Source: Henckelia pumila (taxonomy: Eukaryota > Streptophyta > Magnoliopsida > Lamiales > Gesneriaceae). From it: a stretch of DNA of 64,000 nucleotides. Every line of letters begins with the position of its first letter. Position 1 is the stretch's first letter. The notes beneath the pieces are model-generated. The model searched no databases and was not told the DNA's origin. It saw nothing but the letters and a program-made list of their open reading frames with translations. The position numbers were made by a program, and so were the translations under genes. Positions 36,260 through 47,263 of the stretch are shown one piece after another. The stretch covers positions 3,720,001-3,784,000 of the forward strand of contig NC_133123.1 of NCBI RefSeq assembly GCF_033568475.1, given 5' to 3'.

Positions 36260-37064
36260 AGAATGAGAGGGAAGATGTATGTAGTTTCCATAAGAAAACC
36301 TCATTTCTTGATAAATTTACATCTTAACTGAACAAATGATGCCGATGAATACTCGGTCAGAATTTTGATTCATTTTTCAATAACTGCACGTAAATATTTG
36401 GAACTGGCCCCAGCTCTTTATTTTTGACGTTGTATTGGATTTCAATGGCTGCTTTGTTAAAAAAAAAAAACTAAACAGAAAACCAGAATTCCATCATTGT
36501 TGCTCTAAACGTGCAAACATCTCAATCTCAATAAAGATGAAATTGTATAAATACATGAACTTTGGATTTCAAGCAGTATTTCTACAATACATTACCTCAA
36601 CTATGAAATTTTATTTCGCTTAGAAACTGAAGGGCCTCCTCAAGCCGTACGCATGCTGCTTGTCTGGCATTCATTCTCGTAGGAATGCTGCAGTTCATTT
36701 TACCAGATTTCATTGGTTCAAAATCAAGTAAACATCTTCAACAAAAAGGAAAAAAAAGAGAAGAAGAAATGGAAAGAGGAATAGGGTTTTAACATAAACA
36801 TAATCGTAGCCAAAATACATAAAACAAACGACGAATTGGTTGAATGAAAGTGATCGAAGTCATCAACACACAATTCTGTTAATATCTCCGAGAATTTGTA
36901 AACAAATAATGCACTCCGACAAAATTCTCTACATCCATTTCAAGATTGATGCTACTGCAATTTAACAATGCACTCCAGGCATTTGAGCTAGGGTGTGTAA
37001 ATATAAAATGTGTATCAAACTTCAACTCCTGACACCATCATCAAGCGAAAAGGAATTACTAAAG
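36260..37064. other. Spacer between the small frame and the TOR1-like 3' end
   Basis: AT-rich sequence with an AATAAA at about 36530 and a purine-rich stretch near 36745. It probably includes the 3' UTR of the TORTIFOLIA1-like gene. Nothing else recognised. Confidence 0.45.
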
Positions 37065-40000
37065 CTATTTACTCAAATTTCGCAGATCAATTCCCCAGGC
37101 AGATGCCAATTGCAGTAGCAATTGGTCGGTTGACGCGCCTTCCCAGTCCTCAGGCAGGTCTACCGAAGAACATTCTTGCAAATTCTGCAAAATCTCCATT
37201 TTCACTTCCATCGGAATGCCATGAACATCTTGACCATTTTCGAGGACAATGTCTGCCAACTAAATAAAGGAAGCAGAACATGATAAATAGACTCATCCTT
37301 TACCACGGGACAAATGAAGTCGCGTGAAAAGACCAAATTTTAAATACTGACATTGAAACAGAAGTTATACCTGTTGAATCCAATATAAGCACATATCAAA
37401 CAAGTTCTGGTCCAAAAGAAACTGTGAAACAGCATGCAGAACTTCACCGGCCACCTCAATTGAGAGTTGGTCAATTACAGGGCCTGACTTGTCCATGAGT
37501 TTTACTAGTAAGAGGTCATCTCCAGTAGACAAAACGTCGACAAAAGCAGAATCCAGATCACCAACATGAAGAGCATCCATTGCATTGCTCCAAGATGTCC
37601 AAATTGGATCACGTTCTTGCACTGGACCATCGTCTCCTAGTGCTTCAGCTGTCATTTCTGGTATCGCCACTCGAGCATTACGTGTAACTCCATTGTCTTC
37701 ACCAGCAACTCGAATAGCTTCCAAAGTTGCTTCATCCTTTGAAGCTTGCCAAACACTTCTTGCAGAAGGTCCTTCACCAAATCTAACAGGCCCAGCTCCG
37801 TTTTCCCAAGCTCTCCGGCTACCAGACTGATCAGCCTCATTTTCTGTTTTAGAATTTCTGAAGTCTGTCGGACCACCACCACCAGCTCTCCTTGAGACAA
37901 TTTGGCCATTTTTACCATATGTGGGGAAGTCCCAAGAATCTGACACATCAGATCTCCAAGAAGAGCCCCTACCTTTCAGTCCTGAAGAAACATTATCAAA
38001 TGCAGTAAACCTCTCCCCAAAGTGACCGCGCCCATCGTTACCTCTTCCAAGTTTTCCACCAGAATAGTCAGGAAAGCCATTGTATCTACTGAGAGACCTA
38101 TTGGAAGATCCCTCAAATCCTACCATAGAACTACTTCCCCTTCTGCTCGAGGATACAGACATATCTCGTGCCATGTCTTCAACAACTCTCTCAAGGCCCC
38201 GTACTCTGTTTTCTAAGGTCACCATGCTATCATGAGACCCGCCCATAAAATCCTGCAATGGAAAAGAAACATTCATAAATGCCAATTCAGGAATCAAGAT
38301 CTAGCTGCAAATAAAATAAGAGAACCTGCAACATATTCATTAGATGAGCCTGTTGCCTCTCCAGTTGTAACAATTGCCTCTGAATTACCAACCAGTTTCC
38401 TTTAGTACTCATAAATCCCTCAGATTGACCTGGATTTCTGGAAAAATCAGGATAAATGTTGGGTGACTCTCGCTGATTAGAAGAATTACCACGTTCACCA
38501 ACAATGCCCCTTTCCATGCTTCCATATTTCCCTCTGATTTCACCAGCCTGTAAGTTAAGCCTAGCATTCCCATTCAGATCTGTATCATAGGATTCTGACT
38601 CTTCCTCAATTTGTGAATTTGAAGCTTTAATACATCGGCGAGAGACAATAACTTCTACAGGTAACTCACCCGAACCTCTAGTTTCAAGATTCTGGAAGAA
38701 TTCAGGGTTCAGTTCTTTGTCGGTCAATGCTGGGGCTTTCTTCTTTAGTATCCCTACAGTCTTGTCAGAAATGTTGTGGGACAATCCGTTGGCTGAATCC
38801 TTTACAGAATTTCCGCATCCTTTATCACCGAGACTTGTAAGATCGTTTCTATCTGATGGGTCAGTAGACTCACCCTCTGAATATTGAGCATTTTAATATG
38901 GAACATGTAAAGAGAAAAATTCTATTTGAATTATAAATTCAATGATGAAGTTTTTGACCAGACAGCCTACCATGAGATGAAGCTTTATTATCATCTGAAG
39001 ATCCATCTCCTTTCCCAGCAATTTTCTTCCATATCTGCAAGGCCTCGGTCATACTTTCTCTTGCAGGTTTAATCTGAGGAAAACGTTGACATTGTAATAG
39101 TTGGTTAGGTTACCCATGATACAAGAAGTAATACATCCCCAAACGACTACACTTCCCAGCTAAAATCACTATTTTAGAAAATCAAACACCATTTCAGAAG
39201 TGGAGAATCACAGATGAAAATATACCTCACCCAACTGTCATATTAACTATTTTCTTTTGCATCAAGGACAGATATTCATAAAAGATAAAAAAACTGTAAC
39301 ATGGTTCAGGAAGATATCATACTGTTTGGATACAATGGTTTGGGTAGATATAACACGATGCATACCTTGTCAAATCGACAAGACTCGAGCACATTCAATG
39401 TGGAAGCAGCTCCTTCTGGTGTTATGTTACTCACGTTGGAAGGTAAAGAAATTAAAGCCTCAGCTGCAGCCTTTCTAGTGGCCCAATCTGAACTGCCAAG
39501 ACACTCATGAATGCTTGGCAGCAACGATTCTAAGCTTTGAGGTGTGATTGCTCCAACCTGCAACATTATGAAGCACAATGAGCAGAAGAAATATTGCCCG
39601 TTGAAATTCATCCACAGGAATCATAATCTCCTAGTGTATAATAAGATGCCAGATATGTAAAGTAATATGATGACAATTTTGAATCCTCGTTGACTTGGAT
39701 AAGGTTGGTGCATAAATGTTTTCGGTACAGACCAATTCACTCGTTTGTGCACATGTTTCAGTACAGCCAAACTTTTGGAAACCACATAGATACAAATAAA
39801 GCATAGAAGGATGGATTCTAGCACATATCAAAATCATCCCGGCTACAGTGATTTGTTAGAGCAATGTAATACAACGTTGTCTGGTACAAGTTCATCATAG
39901 TCTAGGAGTTTTGCCTCGGATGTGTAAGCACAAAGCAGAACAGCAGAAACCAATATGGCAAATATTCCATATTCCGCCGATATACTCTCACTATGGTGTT

Positions 40001-40975
40001 ATCAAATATATACAAAAAGTAATAAGCAATCAAATATAGCTCTTGATTGATCTAGTCTCTCACAATGGTGTTATTAAACATACTACAAAAGGTAGAATAA
40101 ATCATCAGATATAGCTTGAGATACAGTCAAACTTCAGCAGGCTCTTCTCATAAATTCCGATTGATATATAAAAAACAAAAACAAACAAAAATTCCTAGTA
40201 GTAATGAATTCAAAAGGCGAATTACATAAGATATCAAGCATCAACTAAGCAGATCAATCCTCATCATTGGGGACCAAACCTGGGACAAACTGGAAACCAC
40301 TTGCAACAGTGATGCTTTGGCCAAGAAGTTCAGACTATTCAAGTGCTTGCAAACCCTCGGACAAAGTTTCTGGAACGTAACCAAAGGCGGGTCAGGGGCG
40401 CATTCAATCATTTTAGCCAAACACATGGCCGCGGCGCCTTGGGCAGTTTTGTTATTCTCATTCATCACTTCAAACAAAGGCTTCACAAACAGAGAAGCAA
40501 CTCCATCCCCACCATTACCGCCCTTCAGGTACAACCCTGCCAGAGAGCCAATGGCATCACGACACGCGTCCCTGACCTGTGAATCAGAGTCCTTGAGCCT
40601 TTTCACAATGTGGGCAATGATTTTGGTGAGGTGGGTCGCGGCAGGGTCGGTGTGTACGGCACATAGCACGGCTAGGAGGCGGAGACCTTCCTTCTTGACC
40701 GCAGGCTTGGGGTCGTTGGAGGCGTCGTAAAGGCAGTTGAGTAGCATTGAAATGCCGTCGCTTGACAGTCCATTTATGATCTTCTCAAGATCTTCGACAG
40801 CGATCTGGTGGGTGTCTCGGTCGGCTAGCTTAGAAAGTGAAGTAAGGATTCTCTGCTTCAATTCAACCATGGCCAAATGGGACGACAACGAAGATGAGGA
40901 AGAAACAGATGAAGATCTCAAAGGGGTTGTCTGGTTGGGAGGTTTCGTGGGTTTTGAAGATCTTTGCGAACTCAT
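37065..40975 (-). CDS. TORTIFOLIA1-like microtubule-associated protein (SPIRAL2 family)
   Basis: Plant-specific cortical microtubule-associated protein; TOR1/SPR2 family members bind minus ends and lattice and control directional growth. Exons on the minus strand: 40280-40975, 39366-39557, 38971-39073, 38326-38876, 37371-38252, 37065-37259; in phase to 872 residues. Residues 36 to about 330 form HEAT-type repeats (LASLSKLADRDTHQIAVEDL-like, VKKEGLRLLAVLC, VRDACRDAIGSLAGLYL, WATRKAAAEALISLP). The middle is Ser/Arg-rich and low in order, with a short coiled coil (QRQLLQLERQQAHLMNMLQ, TLENRVRGLERVVEDMA). The C-terminal helical domain runs from WTSWSNAMDALHVGDLDSAFVDVL to QLASAWGIDLRNLSK. The coiled-coil sequence is closest to TOR1L3/TOR1L4 as I recall them. 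The chosen start MSSQRSSKP is the second in-frame ATG; one lies 27 bases upstream. Confidence 0.92.
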
Positions 40976-41001
40976 TTTTGAATTTTTGCAGCACAATAAC
41001 A

Positions 41002-41917
41002 ACTAAACGATGCAAAAATTCAAGTTTTTTTGAATTTAAGAGGAAAAGGAAGACGGGTACTGAGGTAAAATTTGAAATCTTTTTGAATTGAAAATGCAAG
41101 ATATTCGAAGGGAAGGGTGAGAATCAAGGAAGGAAGGGGTTGTAATCAATGGTGGTTACTAAAATCGAAAGCAAAAATGAGAGCAGCAGCTGTGCTGGAA
41201 AGCTCAGTTAGATAGATCTGTGACTCAAGAGTGGATCAAATTCCCCATTCTCAATACAAGTAATCCAATTTTAATTTACTCGTATAAATTATCCTCTTTC
41301 ATTTTTTTCAACCTTTTTTTTTTCCTTCTTTTGCAAGAATTGGGAAATATCCATCAAATATATAAAAGTTCAGATCTGATTCCAATAGGATGATAATTTT
41401 TTATTAGAGCATAGTCAAGTAATAAATGAATGCAGTAGTAAACTGGCATGTTGTGGCTGAATAATTTGGGTATATAATCAATCAGAAGAGTGCACATGGG
41501 AATTTGAATTTAAGGGCCCAAAAAATAATATAATTCAACATATGGTTAAGGGACATAATGAAAACACTTTAACAAGTTATATATGACACATGTTAACTGT
41601 GAGTACTTGTCTCCATCACATAACATAAAAGTTGATGGCCCATAGAAAATATTATTGAGGTGCTGTTGAATCCACCCTTTTCGCAATAGGTATGCAAGCC
41701 CCATCAGATTAATGTGCGTCATAGTATTTTGATGAGCTACCAAACACTGTTGCACCAATAAGTCCATTAACCAGTTTATTGTTACCATCTAAAAAGTGTT
41801 TACAATCATTAAAAACATTTATTTTTCATATTTCATTTTTTTAAAAAAAAATCAGTTTTTGTGTTTTTAACCCCATGTTTTGATTATGTTTTGCTCAAAA
41901 TATGAAATTAATGGATT
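41002..41917. other. TOR1-like 5' flank and spacer
   Basis: Includes the TOR1-like promoter. A minus-strand open stretch at 41546-41788 has protein-like composition (LINLMGLAYLLRKGW-like, CDGDKYSQLTC) but matches nothing I know and may be a decayed fragment. Confidence 0.35.
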
Positions 41918-41922
41918 AAAAA
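41918..41922 (-). terminator. Pol III T-run after tRNA-like sequence
   Basis: Five T on the minus strand, about 22 bases beyond the end of the tRNA-like sequence at 41944-42016. A weak RNA polymerase III terminator. Confidence 0.4.
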
Positions 41923-41943
41923 GCTTACTCTAGACATAGGCCT

Positions 41944-42016
41944 CGTCAGAGACAGGTTTCGATCCTGTGACCTGCGGGTTATGAAGCCCGCCACGCTTCC
42001 GCTGCGCCACGCCGAC
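41944..42016 (-). pseudogene. Initiator-tRNA-Met-like sequence with 8-base anticodon loop
   Basis: The cloverleaf can be drawn: acceptor GTCGGCG/CTCTGAC with one mismatch and one G-T pair, D arm GCGC-AGCGGAA-GCGT as in plant initiator tRNA, anticodon stem GCGGG/CCCGC, T arm ACAGG-ATCGAAA-CCTGT. The loop CTTCATAA has eight bases instead of seven and keeps CAT. The first pair is G-C, not the A-U of plant initiators, but the three G-C pairs of the initiator anticodon stem remain. The upstream flank is AT-rich without a CAA start motif. Most likely a decayed copy of the tRNA at 43457-43528. Confidence 0.7.
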
Positions 42017-42066
42017 TTTTTTATTATAATAATCAGTAATTATATATATATAATTTATTATGCACA

Positions 42067-42957
42067 TTTTTTTTCTTTGAGTAAAGAAGTTATTTATTAA
42101 ATACTCATCAAGTCAATAGATACAAAAGTGCAAAAACAAAGCACTTGATTCCACATTTGCAATAATCTGGCCATGGGTCACATCTCGAGATGCAAGGGCA
42201 TGAGCAACTTTATTAGCGGATCGTGAATAGTGATGAACAATGAAATCAGTTTCATGACAGCAAACTTGGCGAATACAGGAAACAATTAGAACATCAGCAT
42301 AAAATGGAAATGGATGGTTAATGGCCTTCACAACATTCTTTGCATCAGTCTCAAGTATGCCTTGATTCCAATGATTTTGAACAACTTTGATACTTTCACG
42401 TACTGCTAATAATTCGGCTACCTGTGACGAGAAAATTCCGAAAATTCGAGTAGCTTGAGTTAACAATACAATACCTTGGGCATCTCTGATGACCACTCCC
42501 ACTTCAATAAATGCAGTCGATGGTGGAATCGACGCATCAACATTAATTTTGAAGAAACCCAATGAAAGTGCACTCCATATTGTTCGACATGCTTGCAAAG
42601 GAGTCATGGGAGAGGCAGTGGGTTGACATGATAAATATTGCACTAGTAGTGTACCTGCACGATTAACAACATCACCAACTAATTCACACCGCCCATGAAA
42701 AACAAATTGATTCCGGTTTATCCAGATACTCCAAAGAAACCATTGCAAAGATTCCAAGATCTGTACCACTAGTATTCTTGACAACGCACTGCCAAAGATC
42801 CATAAAACTTGAACTGTGAAATCCAAAAAGTAAAGGTCTTAGTGCTGAAGAATCAGGATAAAACATGGGCTTTGCAGAAAAGATGAGCCTCGTTGTATTA
42901 TAAAAGCCCAAAGGTATCAGTCTATGAGAGGATAAAAACAATAAGAATCTGATATAT
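42067..42957 (-). mobile_element. 5'-truncated LINE fragment with RNase H domain
   Basis: The minus-strand frame at 42113-42826 (237 aa) carries the RNase H domain found at the C-terminus of plant L1-like LINEs: FKINVDAS, VAELLAVRESIKVV, ILETDAKNVV and SRSANKVAHALAS. The zinc-binding-type stretch before it (42684-42941) continues in another frame, so there is at least one frameshift. A short A-tail follows on the minus strand (T run at 42067-42076). No reverse transcriptase remains. It sits between the two tRNA-like sequences. Confidence 0.8.
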
Positions 42958-43442
42958 TACTTTTTTTTAAGGATATATAACTTTTTTTTAAGAGATCCTA
43001 AATTCATTGAATATTACTGTAGTACCAAGTTGATAGCTATTAAAATTATACTAATAACCGGAGCACACAAAAAAAAATTAATTATCATAGATTAAAATTT
43101 AATTTTTGTAATCAAGAAATAAATGGAAGAACTAATTTATCAAATTGAAACATGAAGTAGTGGAGATGTTAGAATGAGAGTTATTTTTTTGGTTAGTGGT
43201 TGAGAATGAGGAAGATAATATAAAAAACTTTTAAATATTTAAATTAAAAAAAGATAAATCATTGTAAAACATGAAAAATAATCGTGAAAGAATATTTGAC
43301 ATACTAAAGCAGTTTCTATGATACCCTCAATTATTATAAAATAAAATAGATAGATTAGATTTTATAATGTTTTTTTGCAATTTTTCTAATATAATATATG
43401 ATATATTTTTATTTATTTACACTTATAATAACGAAAGGATTT
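42958..43442. other. AT-rich spacer
   Basis: Nothing recognised between the LINE fragment and the tRNA terminator. Confidence 0.5.
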
Positions 43443-43449
43443 AAAAAAA
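43443..43449 (-). terminator. RNA polymerase III terminator of tRNA-iMet
   Basis: Seven T on the minus strand, starting 8 bases after the tRNA 3' end. A strong Pol III stop, supporting that the tRNA can be transcribed. Confidence 0.75.
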
Positions 43450-43456
43450 TTAAATT

Positions 43457-43528
43457 TATCAGAGACAGGTTTCGATCCTGTGGCCTGTGGGTTATGGGCC
43501 AACCACGCTTCCGCTGCGCCACTCTGAT
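43457..43528 (-). tRNA. Initiator tRNA-Met (CAT), variant
   Basis: 72 bases, full cloverleaf: acceptor ATCAGAG/CTCTGAT perfectly paired with A1-U72 and discriminator A, D arm GCGC-AGCGGAA-GCGT, loop CCCATAA with anticodon CAT, T arm ACAGG-ATCGAAA-CCTGT with A54 typical of initiators. One stem pair is broken: the anticodon stem is GTTGG/CCCAC, so one of the three initiator G-C pairs is T-C. The T stem differs from the usual plant sequence but pairs by compensation. Upstream (minus strand) is a TATA-rich stretch and TTCAAGAA, giving a CAA start motif as in plant tRNA genes; a T7 terminator follows. Working gene or early pseudogene is open. Confidence 0.82.
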
Positions 43529-43692
43529 TTCTTGAACAAAAGATGAAGTAAATATATATATATCTATAATATATTATTCACATTTACTAAACAATTATCT
43601 CAGTCTATTTCAGATTTCAATCCCCAAGAGTCTAATAGATGATAAGAACCGTTTGGTTTCCAAAGTAAAGTGAAAATCTGAAATAATCGCCA

Positions 43693-45100
43693 ATGGCGTC
43701 AACATTTCCACTCTCTCTGCAACCAAATTTCTCATCAAAACCTGTAGGATCTTCTTCTTCTTCTTCGAGTGGGTCTGCTGTGGTAGCTCTCCCGCAGCGG
43801 ACTTGTCCATTTCTGGGGTGTGCAAATAGTCTTGGATGGTGCAGAAGCACAAGAAAATTGGGAACCAGCTGCGGTTCGAGAACCACTTGCTGGTTCAAGT
43901 TCGGGAAGAATGGAGTCGATGCTGAAGGTGCCGGCATTTATGGTAGTCAGTCCCGCGATGATTTCGACCGCGATGATGTGGAACAGGTATAGTATATATC
44001 TCTGCTGATTTTGTTCTTGCTTACGCCTTAATTGTTGGCAATTGTTTTCTGGGCTTCCTTTTGTGTTCAGTGGCGATTACTGTGGTTTTATATGTTGGCC
44101 GATTTTTACGGACGCTGTTCTTTTTCGTCAAATTGGGAAAACAGAATGTGAAAAAGATTTAACATTGAGTATTGCCTAATCTTTGATAGTTGATACTCAA
44201 TGGCTGATTATTTTCCATATTATTTTAGAACGCCGAAAATGCAGGTTGAATGCTTTGGTGTAGCCGTGTAGGTAATGGATTCGGAGGTGGATTTGAGGGC
44301 AAAGATTTTAGTTTTAGAGAAATTTCACAGAAAATAAAAACTCCTCTGTTTTTGCCCTGATTTTCGTAGGAAAAGCTTGCGAAAGTATGGTTATGGCGAT
44401 ATTATTTATGTCAATACTGGATTCCCATGCAGTACTTTCACTTGATTAGTAGAACCATAGAGGTAGTTTTCGATTGATTGAATATTTACTGAATACACCA
44501 GTTAGATATCCATTTCAAGCTTGAAGCTGCAGTGTAGATAGAATTTAAGCTACAAGATGGGCAAATCTTGGATTGCTTGGATAAATGCTATAGTATCATT
44601 GATAACAAATTTAGATGGTTTAGTTTGAATACTACGTAGTAAATGTTGAAGGTGAGGACTGTGCATGTTATGATTGAAAACGAGGCAATAAAATATGTCG
44701 TCGAGGCTTATCCAGTATAAATTTTGAAGTTGATGCTGCATTGATAGATTCAAAGTGTATCTCCTCATCTAGATCTTCTAATTAATAGTTTTAATCTTCT
44801 TAAAGAACATGGTCTCTATGACAATTTGAACTTTTTGAGCAGTACTTCAACTATATGGGCATGTTAGCTGTGGAGGGTTCATACGATAAAATGGAGGCTC
44901 TATTGAACCAGAACATCCACCCTGTCGATATTTTGTTATTGATGGCTGCTTCAGAGGGTGATAAACCGAAGATCGAAGAGTTGATGCGAGCTGGAGCTAA
45001 TTACACCGTCAAGGATGCACAGGGTCGGACCGCGCTGGATAGAGCAACCAGCGATGAAATCAAGGAATTTATTCTTGGCTTTTCTGTGCAAAAAGCTTGA
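43693..45100 (+). CDS. LTD: Protein LHCP TRANSLOCATION DEFECT (LTD/GDC1), chloroplastic
   Basis: LTD is a stroma/inner-envelope protein that hands light-harvesting chlorophyll-binding proteins from the import machinery to the chloroplast SRP pathway. Exons 43693-43986 and 44843-45100 join in phase to 183 residues, near the Arabidopsis length. Residues 1 to about 55 are Ser/Pro-rich and look like a transit peptide. The mature part has WFKFGKNGVDAEGAGIYGSQSRDDFDRDDVEQYFNYMGMLAVEGSYDKMEALL, then one ankyrin repeat (HPVDILLLMAASEGDKPKIEELMRAGANYTVKDAQGRTALDRA) ending IKEFILGFSVQKA. The intron is 856 bases. Flanking ORFs on the other strand are shadows. Confidence 0.95.
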
Positions 45101-45871
45101 TGATTCTTGAATCGCATATCAAGACTGCACTTTTCTGTCCCTAAAGATTTTATCTTGTCTTCATGTTGTATTTGTTCCCCAGATCAATCGGTGGTTGCTG
45201 TATAAATTTACCTTGTGATCGGTCAGTTCTCTAGCTAAACTTGTAAGATAAGTTTGAGGGCTTTTTTTGGTTGCTCACTGAGTATATTTGCGGACAGACA
45301 CCAATGGTTATGTGTTTTTTTTTTTATTGATAGTATCCTTTGTGTGGTTTACAGACATTGCGTTTAGCACATTCAAAATAGAACTGGCTTCTTTGGTCGG
45401 TCTTCTTTTAAATTATAAATGAGCTGAGTAATTCGAGTGAAAAGTTTGAGCCATCCATGTTGATCTAGGAATTGATATAGGATTTATATGAATCTACTGT
45501 TATAAGAATTGATCAATAGTTAGTTGATAAAGAAATATATGCATCACATTCTCAGAATCTCGCATATGAAAGCTAGCTGTTTCACGTTTTGATAAGCTGT
45601 AATTTTCATTTTCACAAGGTTTGTTTCTGTCCGCTTGATGTTCTCCAAACATGCGCAGGTGTTTTGTAGAGGTCTTCTCAAATCCCTTTCGTATATACAC
45701 TGCAAATTTGTATCTTTGCAAATGTGTAATTACTAGTTACATACGTGTGTAATAGGCCTCGTATAATAACTTATGTGCGATAATGATTTTTAAATTTATT
45801 TTTCTAAAACACAAGCAGATACTGCCAACTATTGGCTCCATATCTTTCAGCAGGTCCCTAGGTATTTTACA
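45101..45871. other. LTD 3' flank
   Basis: LTD 3' UTR and spacer. Nothing else recognised until the duplicated albumin promoter starts near 45872. Confidence 0.5.
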
Positions 45872-45873
45872 TT

Positions 45874-46000
45874 TGCATGAATTTACACACGTGGAAGCTC
45901 GGTTTCAATGGTGATGCCACCTCTTCGACCCGTTTCCGGTTCGCATGTGACTCACATTCCACGTTCTCGCCATGCAAACGCTTCACTCCACTACAAATAC
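45874..46000 (+). promoter_or_regulatory. Seed-type promoter of 2S albumin copy 1
   Basis: RY motifs (CATGCA core) at 45874-45879 (reverse) and 45971-45976, a CACGTG G-box at 45888-45893 within ACACGTGG, and a TATA-like CTACAAATAC at 45991-46000, 77 bases before the start. RY plus G-box is the known target pair of ABI3/FUS3/LEC2 and bZIP factors in seed-storage genes. The same layout recurs in copy 2. Confidence 0.75.
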
Positions 46001-46076
46001 CACCCTCGTCCCCTTTCCATTCCCTCACAACAAACATAATTCAGTATATATCAAACAATCAACTGCAAAAAATATA

Positions 46077-46535
46077 ATGGCTAAAGTCATCGCTTTCGCC
46101 GCTCTCTTTGCCGCTCTTCTGGCCGTGGCCAGCGCCACCACCTACACCACGGTGGTGACCACCACAGTGGTGGATGACGTGAACCCACGTGGCGGTGAAG
46201 ATTCCTGCATGCAGGAATACGAACAGCAGCAGAAGATGAGGCACTGCCAGATGTGGATGCAGGAGAAAATGGGAGGAAAGTACATGGATGTCTCCTTCCT
46301 TAGGACTGCTGTGAGCAATCCGATGGGTGGCCAAGGGGAGCACCTCCAGCAGTGCTGCCAGCAGATGGAGCAAATCAGCGCTCCATGCAAGTGCCAAGTC
46401 ATGAAAATGATGTGGAAGCAGCAGAGAGAAGAGGGAAGCAAGGGAGAAATGCGAGAGATGAGGGAAATGCTGGAGAATCTTCCACAAATGTGCGGAATGC
46501 AAATGCGTGAGGAGTGCCGCCTCAGTTCTTTCTGA
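46077..46535 (+). CDS. Methionine-rich 2S albumin seed storage protein, copy 1
   Basis: Seed-storage protein stored in protein vacuoles. Intronless, 152 residues. Residues 1-20 form the signal peptide (MAKVIAFAALFAALLAVASA), followed by a propeptide with TTYTTVVTTTVVDD. The eight cysteines follow the 2S albumin pattern: C...C...CC...CxC...C...C, at SCM, RHC, QQCCQQ, PCKC, MCG and EECR. Small subunit about 42-66, large subunit from about 85. Methionine is 18 of 152 (12%), very high, similar to the sesame methionine-rich 2S albumin. I use the ATG at 46077; an in-frame upstream ATG at 45972 lies before the TATA-like box and is not likely. AATAAA at 46583. A tandem partner lies 3.3 kb downstream. 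Confidence 0.95.
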   Translation: MAKVIAFAALFAALLAVASATTYTTVVTTTVVDDVNPRGGEDSCMQEYEQQQKMRHCQMWMQEKMGGKYMDVSFLRTAVSNPMGGQGEHLQQCCQQMEQISAPCKCQVMKMMWKQQREEGSKGEMREMREMLENLPQMCGMQMREECRLSSF

Positions 46536-46589
46536 AGTACTTACTAGATAGCCCACGCTTGCTTGCCTTCATGCCAAGAGATCAATAAA

Positions 46590-47260
46590 GTTGTGCCTCT
46601 CTCCCCGCGAATCGTACGTCGCGCCTGGTTTATGGTTAATGTATGCAATAATTAAGTAGACTTTATGCATACAATCGTGTGTGTAATTTTTACTGTAGTA
46701 GAGTTTTGCAAGGTGGTGTACGTGCATGCAGCGTGAGTGTATCTTCTCCGGTTTCGGGTTGAATAAAATATGTCTTTTTTTTATAATTATTCTTGATCAG
46801 CAACTTATGAAACATTAATTAACATGTTGATAAATTAAATGCGTGACGTACGATTGAATATTAAAGCCATATTTCTTATCCATCACCAGAAATAATTTTA
46901 ACGAATGTATATTGACCCCATTACTCATGATTAACTGCATGGGTAATTCATGAAATTAAACCCTTTTCAAAGTCCCAAACTACTAGCTAATAGAACTGTG
47001 TATATTTCTCGAACAGTTGGAACTCAGGAATATTCGAGAAGTTGCCATGATTGTGTGCCAGCAGATGCATGGGAGGAAAACGAACTTGGAAATTGAAGTT
47101 TATCGTGAAAAAAGCTTTTGTAAAGAGTATATCTATTAGATACAATTAAATAAAGTTTATAAATAATGGATTTTTATATATAATTTTATAACGCTTTTTA
47201 CTCTTTATTATAACTTAGGAGAGAAAATGTAAAAATAATCGAGCATATATACATCCACAT
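46590..47260. other. Spacer after albumin copy 1
   Basis: 3' UTR, including a TTCTCCGGTTTCGGGTTGAATAAA block (46744 onward, read in two parts) shared with copy 2, then AT-rich spacer. No gene seen. Confidence 0.5.
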
Positions 47261-47263
47261 CAT

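Noticed and set aside
42113-42826. Host ribonuclease H gene
   Set aside because: The domain order, missing N-terminus, frame change and A tail show it is a LINE remnant, not a cellular RNase H.
46059-46556. 165-residue minus-strand open frame opposite albumin copy 1, and a similar one at 49366-49869
   Set aside because: Both mirror the albumin genes on the opposite strand; composition is His/Leu-rich from complementary codons and no family is recognised.
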